From positions 1-64,000 of the forward strand of contig CAJATL010000335.1 in assembly GCA_903944895.1 (NCBI GenBank): 64,000 nucleotides of DNA. The letters run 5' to 3'. The notes under the pieces were generated by a model. The model worked only from the letters and a program-made list of their open reading frames with translations, did no database searches and was not told the origin of the DNA. Below, piece by piece: positions 19,450-27,987 of the stretch. Position 1 is the stretch's first letter; the number at the start of each line of letters is the position of its first letter. Position numbers and translations under genes: made by a program. The DNA comes from an uncultured Bacteroidota bacterium. Lineage in GTDB: Bacteria > Bacteroidota > Bacteroidia > Bacteroidales > 4484-276.

Positions 19450-20175
19450 TTACCCGGCGTCAATAATTCCCCTGATGGCCACCGAAGCGCAAAAGCAGCC
19501 AAAAATGGCGGGCATGTAAGAAATTGTACCGATGGTGGTGATTTTGTTTTGCTCGTTTTCGACGGCAAGAAACGATTCTTTTGACACTAGTTCAGGCGAA
19601 AAAACCACATCAAAACCACTCCGGACGCCCAGCCTATGCAGGCGTTTTCGGATTAAATAAGCCAACTTGCAGCCGTGCGAATCTTCCACGGGAGCAATCC
19701 TGATTAATCCAGGATACGTTTTGCCGCCCGCGCCCATCGAACTCACCAGTTTATGACCTGATTTAAGTGTGTTGTAAATCAGAAAAACCTTTGGCGAAAT
19801 GGTGTCGATGGCGTCGATTACATAATCTGTTTTCGCCGAAAGCACTTCTTCGGTGCGGTTATCTTTAAGATATTCATCCAAAACAACAAGTTCGAGGTCA
19901 GGATTGATGTCCAGCAGTCGCGCGGCCATTAATTCGGCTTTACGTTGGCCTTCGGTACTTTTTAATGCCAGCAACTGGCGGTTTCGGTTGCTCGGAACAA
20001 CCATGTCGGCATCAATGATAGTCATTTTTCCAACTCCGGCACGGCAGATTTGCTCGGCTGCGTAAGCGCCTACACCGCCTAATCCTGCAATTAAAACATG
20101 AGCCTTTTCAAGTTTTTCCAATGCATCTTTACCAATTAATAATTCCGTCCGGCTTGTCCATTCGTTGGCTTTCAT
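19450..20175 (-). CDS. tcdA: tRNA threonylcarbamoyladenosine dehydratase (ThiF/E1-like)
   Basis: This 241-aa E1-like enzyme has the nucleotide-binding loop AGLGGVGAYAAEQ, DADMVVPSNRNRQ and DAIDTISPK. It matches TcdA/CsdL, which uses ATP to cyclise t6A37 of tRNA to ct6A. SSMGAGGKTYPG and RKRLHRLGV are typical of the TcdA branch rather than ThiF or MoeB. It overlaps the upstream tatD gene by 4 bases (ATGA), indicating translational coupling. Confidence 0.92.
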   Translation of the reverse strand: MKANEWTSRTELLIGKDALEKLEKAHVLIAGLGGVGAYAAEQICRAGVGKMTIIDADMVVPSNRNRQLLALKSTEGQRKAELMAARLLDINPDLELVVLDEYLKDNRTEEVLSAKTDYVIDAIDTISPKVFLIYNTLKSGHKLVSSMGAGGKTYPGLIRIAPVEDSHGCKLAYLIRKRLHRLGVRSGFDVVFSPELVSKESFLAVENEQNKITTIGTISYMPAIFGCFCASVAIRGIIDAG

Positions 20176-20864
20176 AGGTTGGTTTTAAAGCAGTTTTCGA
20201 AATTAGTAAACACAATTTTTTTGATTTCCAGGATCGACATTCTTTTAATATTTGCTGCCTCAGCATAAATCTCCTCGATACTGTAACCTGAATCATCGGT
20301 TTCCAGAAAAAAACGATCATCCGGAATATGACTGAAAATAAGGTAAGCATTGGATTTTTGATTCAAAAGGGCGTGTCCGAACGAAAGATAAAACCCATGT
20401 TTCAGCATACTTCCGGCAATTTGAAGGTTGTTGTTAAATCCATGAAAAATCAGGGTCGTTTTACTTTTCGATGTCAGGTACAATGAAACAACTTCAGGAA
20501 AAGCCTTCACACAATGAATAATCAAAGGCTTTCCGACAGTAGTGGCTATTTCGAGCTGTTTTGTGAAAACGGCTTTTTGAATCTCAAAATCAACATTACT
20601 AAGTCTGTCAAGCCCGGCTTCACCGATGGCAAGCAGATGCCTGTTTGGCGCAACTTCTTCAATGTGGAGTATGTCACGTTCGAAATTTAATGTATTGATG
20701 TGCCAGGGGTGCAAACCAGCCGAGAAAAACCGATCATTATTTTTGCTCATGCCGGGAACATCGGCGGCAAAAACGTTTTCGACGGCTAAAATATCATTAG
20801 CCGAAACAAAACGATGGGTATGAATATCGATAAATGGCGGTGCTGACAATGTTTTTTTGGGCAA
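20172..20864 (-). CDS. TatD family metal-dependent hydrolase
   Basis: This 230-aa protein carries the TatD metal-ligand series: HTH in FIDIHTHRF (His15, His17), the Glu in IGEAGLD, His in PLIIHCVKAF and FHGFNNN, and the Asp in FLETDDSG. TatD proteins are metal-dependent DNases with proofreading or turnover roles; the exact substrate is uncertain. It is slightly short for the family (about 255-265 aa). It is the first gene of a probable tatD-tcdA-trpF-like operon. Confidence 0.88.
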   Translation of the reverse strand: MPKKTLSAPPFIDIHTHRFVSANDILAVENVFAADVPGMSKNNDRFFSAGLHPWHINTLNFERDILHIEEVAPNRHLLAIGEAGLDRLSNVDFEIQKAVFTKQLEIATTVGKPLIIHCVKAFPEVVSLYLTSKSKTTLIFHGFNNNLQIAGSMLKHGFYLSFGHALLNQKSNAYLIFSHIPDDRFFLETDDSGYSIEEIYAEAANIKRMSILEIKKIVFTNFENCFKTNL

Positions 20865-20922
20865 AGATAAAATTTACCCCGAGATCCGGGTGAAAAGCAT
20901 TTTCAGTATCGTAACAGGGTCG

Positions 20923-22587
20923 TCAAACAAGATCATCTTTATTCGACTTTTGGCGTTTTGTGTAATAAATCGAAATCCCGATCGAAATTATAGCCAGGAC
21001 CAAAAACGCCAAAACCCTGAATACCATGTCGATTTTTTGAAAATCAACAATGAAAAGATAAAATGCTGAGGCTGCGAAAGTAAAGATTGACATCCAGCGG
21101 TATTTGAGGTTTTTGAGCAGAATACTCAATCCAAAATAAACCAGAGCAAGGGCCGTCCACGAAATGGTCACAAAACCTACCGGGACTGATTTATGTAAAG
21201 CGTAAAGCATCATTATAAAACCGATAATCATGTAAATATTGCGCAGAAAATCTGTTTTTATCCCGAGCCTTTCGCTCTGCAAATGCAGTATCCTGGCTGT
21301 TACCAACGAAACAATTGCAAACGAAAAATTGACGGAACTCAATGATTCGCCCACAGCTTTATAGGTAATCAGCAGCCCGATGAACATCAATAAATTCATA
21401 AAAACGATAAACTTTGAGCGAAACCACAAAGCCATCGAAACCACAAGCAAACTCTCGAAAGCCAGCAGCATAAATGCAGCAGGAAATCCGAGAAACCCAT
21501 AAACAACAATGCTCAATGCACTAAAACTGTAAAGCGCATATAGCGCACGAATGTTTTTCCAATCGGTTTTAAGTTTCATAAATACCGAGTAGGCAAAGGC
21601 AAAAATGAAAATTGTTGTAAAAAGCCAGACATAATCTTTCGCAAAAAAGGTAATCACCATTAAAAAGAGCAGCAGTGAAAAACCAATTCCATTCATCACA
21701 ACCACTGAAACAACAAAATCAGGCGATATTTTATCTTTAGACTTATAAAGTGCTGTTAACGAAAAGATAAAGGCGATAATAAAAATGTAGATGTAACCAA
21801 AATCATGTACTTTGATCAGGCCAAATTTATGAGTCATCATTGGATTATTAAAAATCCAGATCAGCAGGGCAAAATAGATTAAAACAACCGAAAACCTTAC
21901 CTGTCGGCTCAAATCAAATTTGAAAAACAAAACCATCGAAACGGCCGCTGCGATGGTACACAATGTCAATGTGATGTGTGCATTGCTGGAAACCATGGCT
22001 GTAAAAACGGCGAAAATCATGGCAATAACCGAAAACAACTCCGATTTTTTGCGAACCGCCATATAAAATTGAACAGTGGTGACTATGACCAGCAAAGAAG
22101 CAGCAAATATTTCGTTCCCGATTAAAGGATTACCGGTTAAGAAATGCAACCGCAAAGTGAAATAATAAATTAGTAAATAACCTATTATTTCGAACATCAG
22201 CGACATGTGTTTCAGCGATTCCCTGATTTTAAAGGAAAGCATGAAAATCCCCGCAACAGAGGCAAATCCAGTGAGGCTTGAAATCCATCCAAACCCCTTT
22301 TTTGAGATAATTTCTGTTAAAAAAATGATTCCGAACAAAAGCACAAAATTCCCAAGCCAGGCAAGGCCGTACTCACCAACTTTGCTTTCGCTGATGTTCA
22401 GATTAAGATTAATCTTCAATTCTTCATCGGGCTCAGACTTAAAAGCCCTTGTATCAGCAATACTTTGAATGTTTTGTGTATTGGTTTTCTGGTCGTTTTC
22501 GATGGCTGATAGCCTGTTTTCGAGCGAATTCAGCCTTTCGAGAATATCCTTTAGTTCAGGATACATGTTGCTTCCGGAATTTTCCAT
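20923..22587 (-). CDS. Multi-pass membrane protein, DUF2339-like
   Basis: This 554-aa protein starts with a short coiled-coil region (LKDILERLNSLENRLSAIENDQ), then a polar linker to about residue 75, followed by many closely spaced hydrophobic segments, about 14 predicted membrane spans. The N-terminal coil plus repeated spans resembles DUF2339 proteins, whose function is unknown. It ends with a basic tail (YYTKRQKSNKDDLV). It is not obviously linked to the cytochrome genes, which lie 196 bases upstream. Confidence 0.65.
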   Translation of the reverse strand: MENSGSNMYPELKDILERLNSLENRLSAIENDQKTNTQNIQSIADTRAFKSEPDEELKINLNLNISESKVGEYGLAWLGNFVLLFGIIFLTEIISKKGFGWISSLTGFASVAGIFMLSFKIRESLKHMSLMFEIIGYLLIYYFTLRLHFLTGNPLIGNEIFAASLLVIVTTVQFYMAVRKKSELFSVIAMIFAVFTAMVSSNAHITLTLCTIAAAVSMVLFFKFDLSRQVRFSVVLIYFALLIWIFNNPMMTHKFGLIKVHDFGYIYIFIIAFIFSLTALYKSKDKISPDFVVSVVVMNGIGFSLLLFLMVITFFAKDYVWLFTTIFIFAFAYSVFMKLKTDWKNIRALYALYSFSALSIVVYGFLGFPAAFMLLAFESLLVVSMALWFRSKFIVFMNLLMFIGLLITYKAVGESLSSVNFSFAIVSLVTARILHLQSERLGIKTDFLRNIYMIIGFIMMLYALHKSVPVGFVTISWTALALVYFGLSILLKNLKYRWMSIFTFAASAFYLFIVDFQKIDMVFRVLAFLVLAIISIGISIYYTKRQKSNKDDLV

Positions 22588-22783
22588 AGTAAAATCCTCT
22601 CTGATTTAAAAATGATAATGCTTCCTATAAGAATTCCCAACAAAACCGTGTTAACATGTTGTTGGTTAGTTATTTAAATCTTATCTTAAAATACAGCAAA
22701 CCATCTGCTACAACACCTGAATTCAAAAAATACCCGGGAATTATTGCCCTGAAATGGCAACAAAACAACCTGATGTTGATGAA

Positions 22784-23992
22784 TTATTCAGCCGGCAAAT
22801 GTTCGTGCTGGGTTTTTTTCCATGGCGGAAACAACCAGAGCAGGAAAGCAAGTATTAAAAATGGAATAACCAGCCAGATACTTGCCATCAGAAATCCTTC
22901 GGGTCCAATCAGTGATAATTTGAAGCTTGTGAAGCCATAAAAGCTCTTTGAAAATAACTGCCCGCCGATAACTACATTCCAGCGCATAAAGAAAATGCCG
23001 AATAAAACCAGTAAGCCGGTTACAAAGTAAATGGCCTGACGGATTTTTTCCTTTGGTTTGAAAAACTGAAGCGTTCCCAGAGTAATCAGCGGGATGATCA
23101 TACCGAGTAAAATCTGAAAGATCAGCAGGGTGACAAACAATTTCCCTGACATTAACAACGAAATAATTTCGAAGGATTCTTCTGCTTCATAAAACCGGTG
23201 TATCTGATCGAGCGACTCCAAAGTAAAATCGATGATGATGATGTAGAAGAGGTATTTTGCAATGGTGTCGAGACATAACATATCAATTTTTTGCCTGCGG
23301 ACGTAGTTTAAAACCATAAAAACCAGCATCACCAGAGCGATACCGGAAACCATCGCCGAAAACAGGAAAATAACCGGCATCATCACGGTTGACCACCATG
23401 GATTGGCCTTGATGGAGCCGAAGATAAATCCCACATATCCATGTAACAGAAATGCTGACGGAATCCCAATTACAGTGACGATATAGCCCAATTTATCGTC
23501 CCATTTGCGCGATTCGGGTGAAGCATCGTTAATGCCAAGGGAGAAAGCTTTGTATAGCCATTTTTTTAATCCTTTCGCATCTTTTGACCAAACCACCATA
23601 TCGGCCCGGTAATCGAACCAGATTTCGAGAAGTAATACCACCATTAAATACCACAAATACACAAAGCCAAAAATTGCCATTGCCGAAGTCAAATGAGGTG
23701 TTATCATAATTTCCCAGGCACGTAATGGCTGGCCCAAATGGAAAATCAGAGGCATGGTTGCAACAAGCATAAATGCAAAAGCTGTTAAAAGCGCAATTAC
23801 GTAAGTTGGCCGAAGGGCTTTAACATTAAAAACCCGCTCAAGAGATGCGAGGATAAAGGCTCCCGCAACAAGCCCGGTAATAAACGGATACAACACGATT
23901 AATATCGACCAGCTAAGTTCGATTTCGTTTGGATAAATGTATCCATCAACCTTCGAAAGAGCTTCATACAAGTGTTCAAATTGTGGATTCAT
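22784..23992 (-). CDS. NrfD/PsrC-type quinol-interacting membrane subunit
   Basis: This 402-aa protein has about ten hydrophobic spans and belongs to the NrfD/PsrC family of membrane subunits that exchange electrons with quinones. Evidence is the IVLYPFITGLVAGAF start and the IFHLGQPLRAWEIM segment typical of the family's quinone site. It starts directly after the stop of the Tat-type ferredoxin gene, which itself overlaps a tetrahaem cytochrome gene, so the three form one membrane redox module. No molybdopterin catalytic subunit is present. The electron direction is unknown. Confidence 0.9.
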   Translation of the reverse strand: MNPQFEHLYEALSKVDGYIYPNEIELSWSILIVLYPFITGLVAGAFILASLERVFNVKALRPTYVIALLTAFAFMLVATMPLIFHLGQPLRAWEIMITPHLTSAMAIFGFVYLWYLMVVLLLEIWFDYRADMVVWSKDAKGLKKWLYKAFSLGINDASPESRKWDDKLGYIVTVIGIPSAFLLHGYVGFIFGSIKANPWWSTVMMPVIFLFSAMVSGIALVMLVFMVLNYVRRQKIDMLCLDTIAKYLFYIIIIDFTLESLDQIHRFYEAEESFEIISLLMSGKLFVTLLIFQILLGMIIPLITLGTLQFFKPKEKIRQAIYFVTGLLVLFGIFFMRWNVVIGGQLFSKSFYGFTSFKLSLIGPEGFLMASIWLVIPFLILAFLLWLFPPWKKTQHEHLPAE

Positions 23993-24760
23993 TTATCGTA
24001 CCTCCTGATTTAGTGCATTATAATATAATTTACTGCCTGTGTTTAGATGAGGTTTAAGAACATACACATTTTTTGTTTTTACAAATTTTGAAACCTCACT
24101 TTCGGGATCATTTAAATCTCCTGAAATCCGCGCCTGGGTAGGACAGTTTTGCATACATGCCGGCATTAAGCCTTTTTTAAGCCGGTGATAACAAAGCGTG
24201 CATTTATCGACCACATTTTTTGTGGGGTGAATATACCTGCAGCCATACGGACAAGCCTGAACACAATACCTGCAGCCGATACAATACTTTTCGTCGACCA
24301 AAACCACTCCATCAGGTGTTTCAAAGGTTGCTCCTACCGGACAAACCTGAACGCAGGGCGACTTGGCGCAATGATTGCACATTTTTGGGACGAAAAAACT
24401 CTTCTCGATTTCGGCATCCGGCACTGACTGGGTAAACCCGTCGATGCCTCCGTTGGGAGATTCAACAACAATAGAGCCGTCATGTTTTATGGTGTATTGT
24501 TCGACCCAATTTCTGAAAAAGAATGGCTCCTGCGGAACATCATTTTCAATTTTACAGGATTTTGCGCAATTTCCACAACCAATACATTTTTCGATATCAA
24601 TGGCAATTCCATACCATACGCCTTTTCCCTTTGGCTTATTGGCTGCAAATAATACTGCATTAAAGGATGGTATTGCCGAAGTGACTAACAGCGTACCCAA
24701 AGTCATCCCGGCATTTCTGATGAATTTACGCCTGGATTGGTTTTCTTTTACATTTTTCAT
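23993..24760 (-). CDS. Tat-exported 4Fe-4S ferredoxin-like subunit (NrfC/PsrB type)
   Basis: This 255-aa protein has a twin-arginine-like signal (SRRKFIRNAG, residues 9-18), so it is probably exported folded. It has four Cys clusters for four [4Fe-4S] centres: CIGCGNCAKSC, CNHCAKSPCVQVC, CIGCRYCVQAC with PYGC, and CTLCYHRLKKG. This is the NrfC/PsrB/DmsB pattern. It would pass electrons between the NrfD subunit and periplasmic haem proteins. It overlaps the tetrahaem gene by 4 bases and abuts nrfD. Confidence 0.92.
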   Translation of the reverse strand: MKNVKENQSRRKFIRNAGMTLGTLLVTSAIPSFNAVLFAANKPKGKGVWYGIAIDIEKCIGCGNCAKSCKIENDVPQEPFFFRNWVEQYTIKHDGSIVVESPNGGIDGFTQSVPDAEIEKSFFVPKMCNHCAKSPCVQVCPVGATFETPDGVVLVDEKYCIGCRYCVQACPYGCRYIHPTKNVVDKCTLCYHRLKKGLMPACMQNCPTQARISGDLNDPESEVSKFVKTKNVYVLKPHLNTGSKLYYNALNQEVR

Positions 24761-25200
24761 TGTTGTGGCTGGTGTGGATTATGGCATTCGATACATTTTT
24801 CGTCGGGATTATGTTCCCTGATATCTTGCTGAGTGATTGCTTTTTCAGGCCGGGCTTTGTTAAAAGCGTGGCAGTGCGCACAAAACTCTCTGCTATCGGG
24901 TTGGTCCATTTTTTCGTTTTCCGGATCCTCAATATGTTTAAAACCAGGCCCATGACAACTTTCGCAGGCGATACTGCTATGAAGGCTTTCGTTTTTTACG
25001 GCTACAATCGAATCGTGGCAATCGTAGCAGGCTTCACTGCCAGTGTATTTTGCCGTTAGTGCAGCATTTTCCTCAAGTGCCAGGCCTCTGTAGTGGCCAT
25101 ATTGCCCGAATGAGGCGGGGGTGAGAAGGTATTTGAATAATAAAAAAACCGAAAATAATACCACTCCTAAAATTAAAAGTCGCTTTAATTGTACCGGCAT
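24757..25200 (-). CDS. Membrane-anchored tetrahaem cytochrome c
   Basis: This 147-aa protein has an uncleaved-looking N-terminal membrane segment (residues 6-25) and four CXXCH sites (CYDCH, CESCH, CAHCH, CIECH). Its size and context fit a periplasmic electron carrier anchored in the inner membrane and partnered with the FeS and NrfD subunits encoded immediately downstream (overlap of 4 bases). There is no catalytic CXXCK site, so it is not a nitrite reductase. Confidence 0.9.
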   Translation of the reverse strand: MPVQLKRLLILGVVLFSVFLLFKYLLTPASFGQYGHYRGLALEENAALTAKYTGSEACYDCHDSIVAVKNESLHSSIACESCHGPGFKHIEDPENEKMDQPDSREFCAHCHAFNKARPEKAITQQDIREHNPDEKCIECHNPHQPQQ

Positions 25201-25567
25201 AATTTGTTCGTTTAGTATTTGTTTAACATGAACAAATGTAGATATTTAATTACTAACAATAGAAAATAATATTAACTATTTTTTAACTTTAATAAACCTG
25301 GTCTGCTGGTCTTTTTTATGGAAGATAGTTACTCTGAAGAAAAAGCTTTTTCAGGTGTTTTTACGGTTGACCTGCAACAAGATTTTTTTGGTATTTCCAA
25401 ACAAATTGTCTACATTGACCAGATGCATAATAATTATCTGCAAAAGAAATTTTACTTTACTAAAAACGCCAACAATATTATTAGTGGGGGAGAAAGAAAA
25501 AGGGTGCCTCGTAAAAAGCACCCTTTCAATCTTTTGAAGCGGTAAAATTGCAAACTCCTGGTATGTA
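25201..25567. other. Intergenic region of 367 bases with a weak promoter and a terminator
   Basis: No convincing gene is present; the three short ORFs in the track here run through the terminator hairpin. On the minus strand TACATTTG (25233-25240) matches the TAnnTTTG minus-7 element, about 30 bases before the tetrahaem gene, but the spacing to the nearest TTG (16 bases) is short. The terminator of the upstream gene is listed separately. The central 25270-25490 is AT-rich with nothing I can name. Confidence 0.5.
25499..25526 (-). terminator. Intrinsic terminator of the NapC-like cytochrome gene
   Basis: A perfect 9-bp stem AAAGGGTGC/GCACCCTTT with a 10-base loop, followed on the minus strand by TTTTCTTTC, lies 41 bases after the stop. 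Confidence 0.8.
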
Positions 25568-27073
25568 TTAATAGAGTTCAGCGTGACATGTTGAACATAA
25601 TTCTGTCTTCCATGCATCATCAATATCAACCGGATGTTTAAATTCGAGTGAATCACCAGCCATGGCAGCTTCCATACTTCCCGGTGTTCCTTGTGCAACG
25701 AAAATATGACACAAATTGCAATCTCTCGAAATTGTTTCACCGTCAGCAGTGCTATGCTGTTGGTTGTGACATCGGAAACATCCGTCTGAGGTCTTGTGTC
25801 CTAAATGAATGGGATAAGCGCTCCATTTTACTTTCATTTCGGGGAAAATATTCTTATTAAAACCTGCAAGAATGCCCACCACAGCCTTTTCGATATCTGC
25901 TTTTTGAGAATTAAAAACTTCGGGGTATTTCGATTCATAATAACTAAAAATCCCTGACCTGATTAACATCGTAGCGCTGTCGGTTGTACCATAATCAACA
26001 TTAAGCACCTGCATAGCTGCAGCCTTGATATTGGGTAATGTTTTTGGGATTTCACCATTTGTAAGTGCATTATCAACAAACAACTGCGGCGGTTGATAAT
26101 TGTGAGACGGGCGGTTGTGGCAATTCATGCAATCCATTACATGGATATTCTTACTGTCGGTTTGTGAAATGTCAATTGTCGTGTCCGGACTTTGGAAAAC
26201 CTTAACTTTTCCGGTTTTAAGATTTGTGTAGCGAATCCATGGAATTATTTCTTCCCTGTCTCCGGAGGCTACGTATTCAATTTTTACGTTTTGGTTGATG
26301 TGCCAGTGAATCCCTTCCACTAAGCCCAGGGCTTTGTAGGTAGCACCAATTTTCATTTGTTGTGAAATGTCCCATTCTGTATTTGTTTCATCGGCCAGAT
26401 AATGTTTTTCTGTCCTGAGTTTGCGGCTGTAAAATTGCTCCGGCCAATGGCACTCCTCACAGGTTTCACGTGCGGGGCGCAAGTTGGATATTGGGGTTGG
26501 AATAGGGGTTGGATACGAATTTGTTAAAACAGCATAAACCTGGTACATCCCCGAAAGTTTTGATTTTACATACCATCCGGCACCCGGTCCAACATGGCAT
26601 TCGACGCAGGCTACCCTTGCGTGGGCTGAGTTTTGATAGGCAACATATTCAGGCTTCATAACTTCGTGGCACAAAGTACCACAAAATGGCACCGATTCGG
26701 TGTAGTGAAAAGCTTCGTAACTTCCTACGGCACTCAATAACAGAAAAATTGTACTGCCTATAATAAAAACGATTAAGGCAGTCCGTTGAGAGGGCTCGTT
26801 AAGGTTTACAACCGGAAACTTGGTTGGAGGTTCTGGTTCATCTTTATATTTTTTTGCGTCTCTTATCTTCCGGATGGCTCCAACAGGAATAAGAATTAAG
26901 CCAATAATCAGAAAAACCGGCAGTACAATGTAGGTGAAAAGCCCTGAATAGTTATCGCCTCTTCCAATAACAAAGTCAAGGATCATCATGAAAATAATCA
27001 TCATCAAACTGATAAATGCAAGAGCTGCTCCTGAAATCGATGTCCAGCTATAAAATGAGCGTGGTAGTTTCAT
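25568..27073 (-). CDS. NapC/NirT-like membrane multihaem cytochrome c (7 haem motifs)
   Basis: This 501-aa protein has three hydrophobic N-terminal spans (about 12-36, 43-66, 97-117) and then a periplasmic haem domain. The first site is a CX3CH (CGTLCH) followed by E-V-M, like the Met-ligated first haem of the NapC/NrfH family; the next six are CVECH, CEECH, CMNCH, CFRCH, CNLCH and CSTCH. NapC-type proteins take electrons from the quinol pool. The gene has its own terminator and an upstream palindrome, so it is probably monocistronic. Confidence 0.88.
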   Translation of the reverse strand: MKLPRSFYSWTSISGAALAFISLMMIIFMMILDFVIGRGDNYSGLFTYIVLPVFLIIGLILIPVGAIRKIRDAKKYKDEPEPPTKFPVVNLNEPSQRTALIVFIIGSTIFLLLSAVGSYEAFHYTESVPFCGTLCHEVMKPEYVAYQNSAHARVACVECHVGPGAGWYVKSKLSGMYQVYAVLTNSYPTPIPTPISNLRPARETCEECHWPEQFYSRKLRTEKHYLADETNTEWDISQQMKIGATYKALGLVEGIHWHINQNVKIEYVASGDREEIIPWIRYTNLKTGKVKVFQSPDTTIDISQTDSKNIHVMDCMNCHNRPSHNYQPPQLFVDNALTNGEIPKTLPNIKAAAMQVLNVDYGTTDSATMLIRSGIFSYYESKYPEVFNSQKADIEKAVVGILAGFNKNIFPEMKVKWSAYPIHLGHKTSDGCFRCHNQQHSTADGETISRDCNLCHIFVAQGTPGSMEAAMAGDSLEFKHPVDIDDAWKTELCSTCHAELY

Positions 27074-27136
27074 AATTTTGTGTATTTGTGTTTGTTTTTC
27101 AGATGTGTTTGTTTTAATTATCTCCGTTTTCGGTTA

Positions 27137-27170
27137 CCAGAAATGTACTTTATCATAAAGTTTATTCTGG
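27137..27170. promoter_or_regulatory. Palindromic element upstream of the NapC-like cytochrome gene
   Basis: The core ACTTTATCATAAAGT is a perfect odd palindrome (27147-27161) nested between CCAGAA and TTCTGG arms. It lies 64-97 bases upstream of the start codon and after the terminator of the previous gene, so it sits where an operator would be expected. The binding protein is unknown. A leader hairpin is also possible. Confidence 0.4.
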
Positions 27171-27230
27171 AAAAAATAAGCCATCAAATGGTATTTTTGA
27201 ATCTCCAGACTGCAAACCTTATTAAAAAGA

Positions 27231-27277
27231 AACCAACCAGTAATTAATGGTAATATTACGTTAATTACTGGTTGGTT
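27231..27277 (-). terminator. Strong intrinsic terminator of the tetrahaem c554-like gene
   Basis: 17-bp perfect arms (AACCAACCAGTAATTAA and its complement) surround a 13-base loop. On the minus strand it is followed by TCTTTTT. It lies 45 bases after the stop. Confidence 0.85.
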
Positions 27278-27321
27278 CATCGAAAAAAATCTTTTGTTAA
27301 AAACAAAATAATTAATAGAAA

Positions 27322-27816
27322 TTATTTTGCAGCTGCCGGATTCGGGTGAGCAATTTTTTTAGAATACTCAGCATAGTTAAACCCTTTAAAGTGTGGGCTT
27401 TCGGCGTTATGGCAAGTTTTGCATAACTTTTCGTCCGGAACAATCATGCCAGCAGCCATTGCTTTAGCTTTATCTTTCATGATAGCTGTTGGATTATAGT
27501 CTGCACCAGGTCCGTGGCAGGTTTCGCATGACACACCTTCTTCAACAGTTAGTGTACCCATGTTGGCGGCTTTAACGCTTCCTGCTGTAGCATGACATTT
27601 TAAGCATTTAGGGTCTTTGGCTTCATCACCTTTTAAACTCTGCATGGCAGTGGCATGTTTCGATTCAGACCATTGTTTGAATTGAGCTCCAGTAGCTGGT
27701 TTGTTGTGACACATTTTACATTTTTTAACTCCCACATAATCGTGAGCCTGAGCCATAGTGGCCATGTTTCCTAAGAAAAAAAGAAAACAAGCAAATAATA
27801 AACTTCTTAATAGCAT
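27322..27816 (-). CDS. Periplasmic tetrahaem cytochrome c (cytochrome c554-like)
   Basis: This 164-aa protein has a cleavable signal peptide ending near MAQA and four CXXCH sites (CKMCH, CLKCH, CETCH, CKTCH). The order CKMCH, WSESKHA, CLKCHA, CETCHGPG, CKTCHN is typical of the cytochrome c554 family, small periplasmic electron carriers. A TATTTTTG minus-7 element on the minus strand is at 27849-27856. It lies between the 19-haem fusion and the NapC-like gene and is probably a soluble shuttle between them. Confidence 0.9.
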   Translation of the reverse strand: MLLRSLLFACFLFFLGNMATMAQAHDYVGVKKCKMCHNKPATGAQFKQWSESKHATAMQSLKGDEAKDPKCLKCHATAGSVKAANMGTLTVEEGVSCETCHGPGADYNPTAIMKDKAKAMAAGMIVPDEKLCKTCHNAESPHFKGFNYAEYSKKIAHPNPAAAK

Positions 27817-27987
27817 AACATTTTAAATTTTGGTTAATAATTAATTTTCAAAAATAATCTTTATCAAAGCTTCAGGCGATTAATGTTTTTATCAGAAGCA
27901 TAAACGACCTGAAACATATTTTAAAAATTTTCCCGGTTTAATAACAAAAAGAACGCCATTCTTCAAAGCGATTATTATCAAAAACGA

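Noticed and set aside
22637-22665. Terminator after the NrfD gene
   Set aside because: CCAACAA and TTGTTGG can pair, but the loop is large and no T-run follows on the minus strand, so it was not listed.
22784-25200. Nrf nitrite reductase operon
   Set aside because: NrfC- and NrfD-like subunits are present but there is no NrfA with a CXXCK catalytic haem among any of the cytochromes, so nitrite reduction is not supported.
25318-25545. Plus-strand 75-codon ORF between cytochrome genes
   Set aside because: It runs through the terminator hairpin at 25499-25526, has no signal, motif or promoter, and overlaps two other short ORFs in the same stretch.
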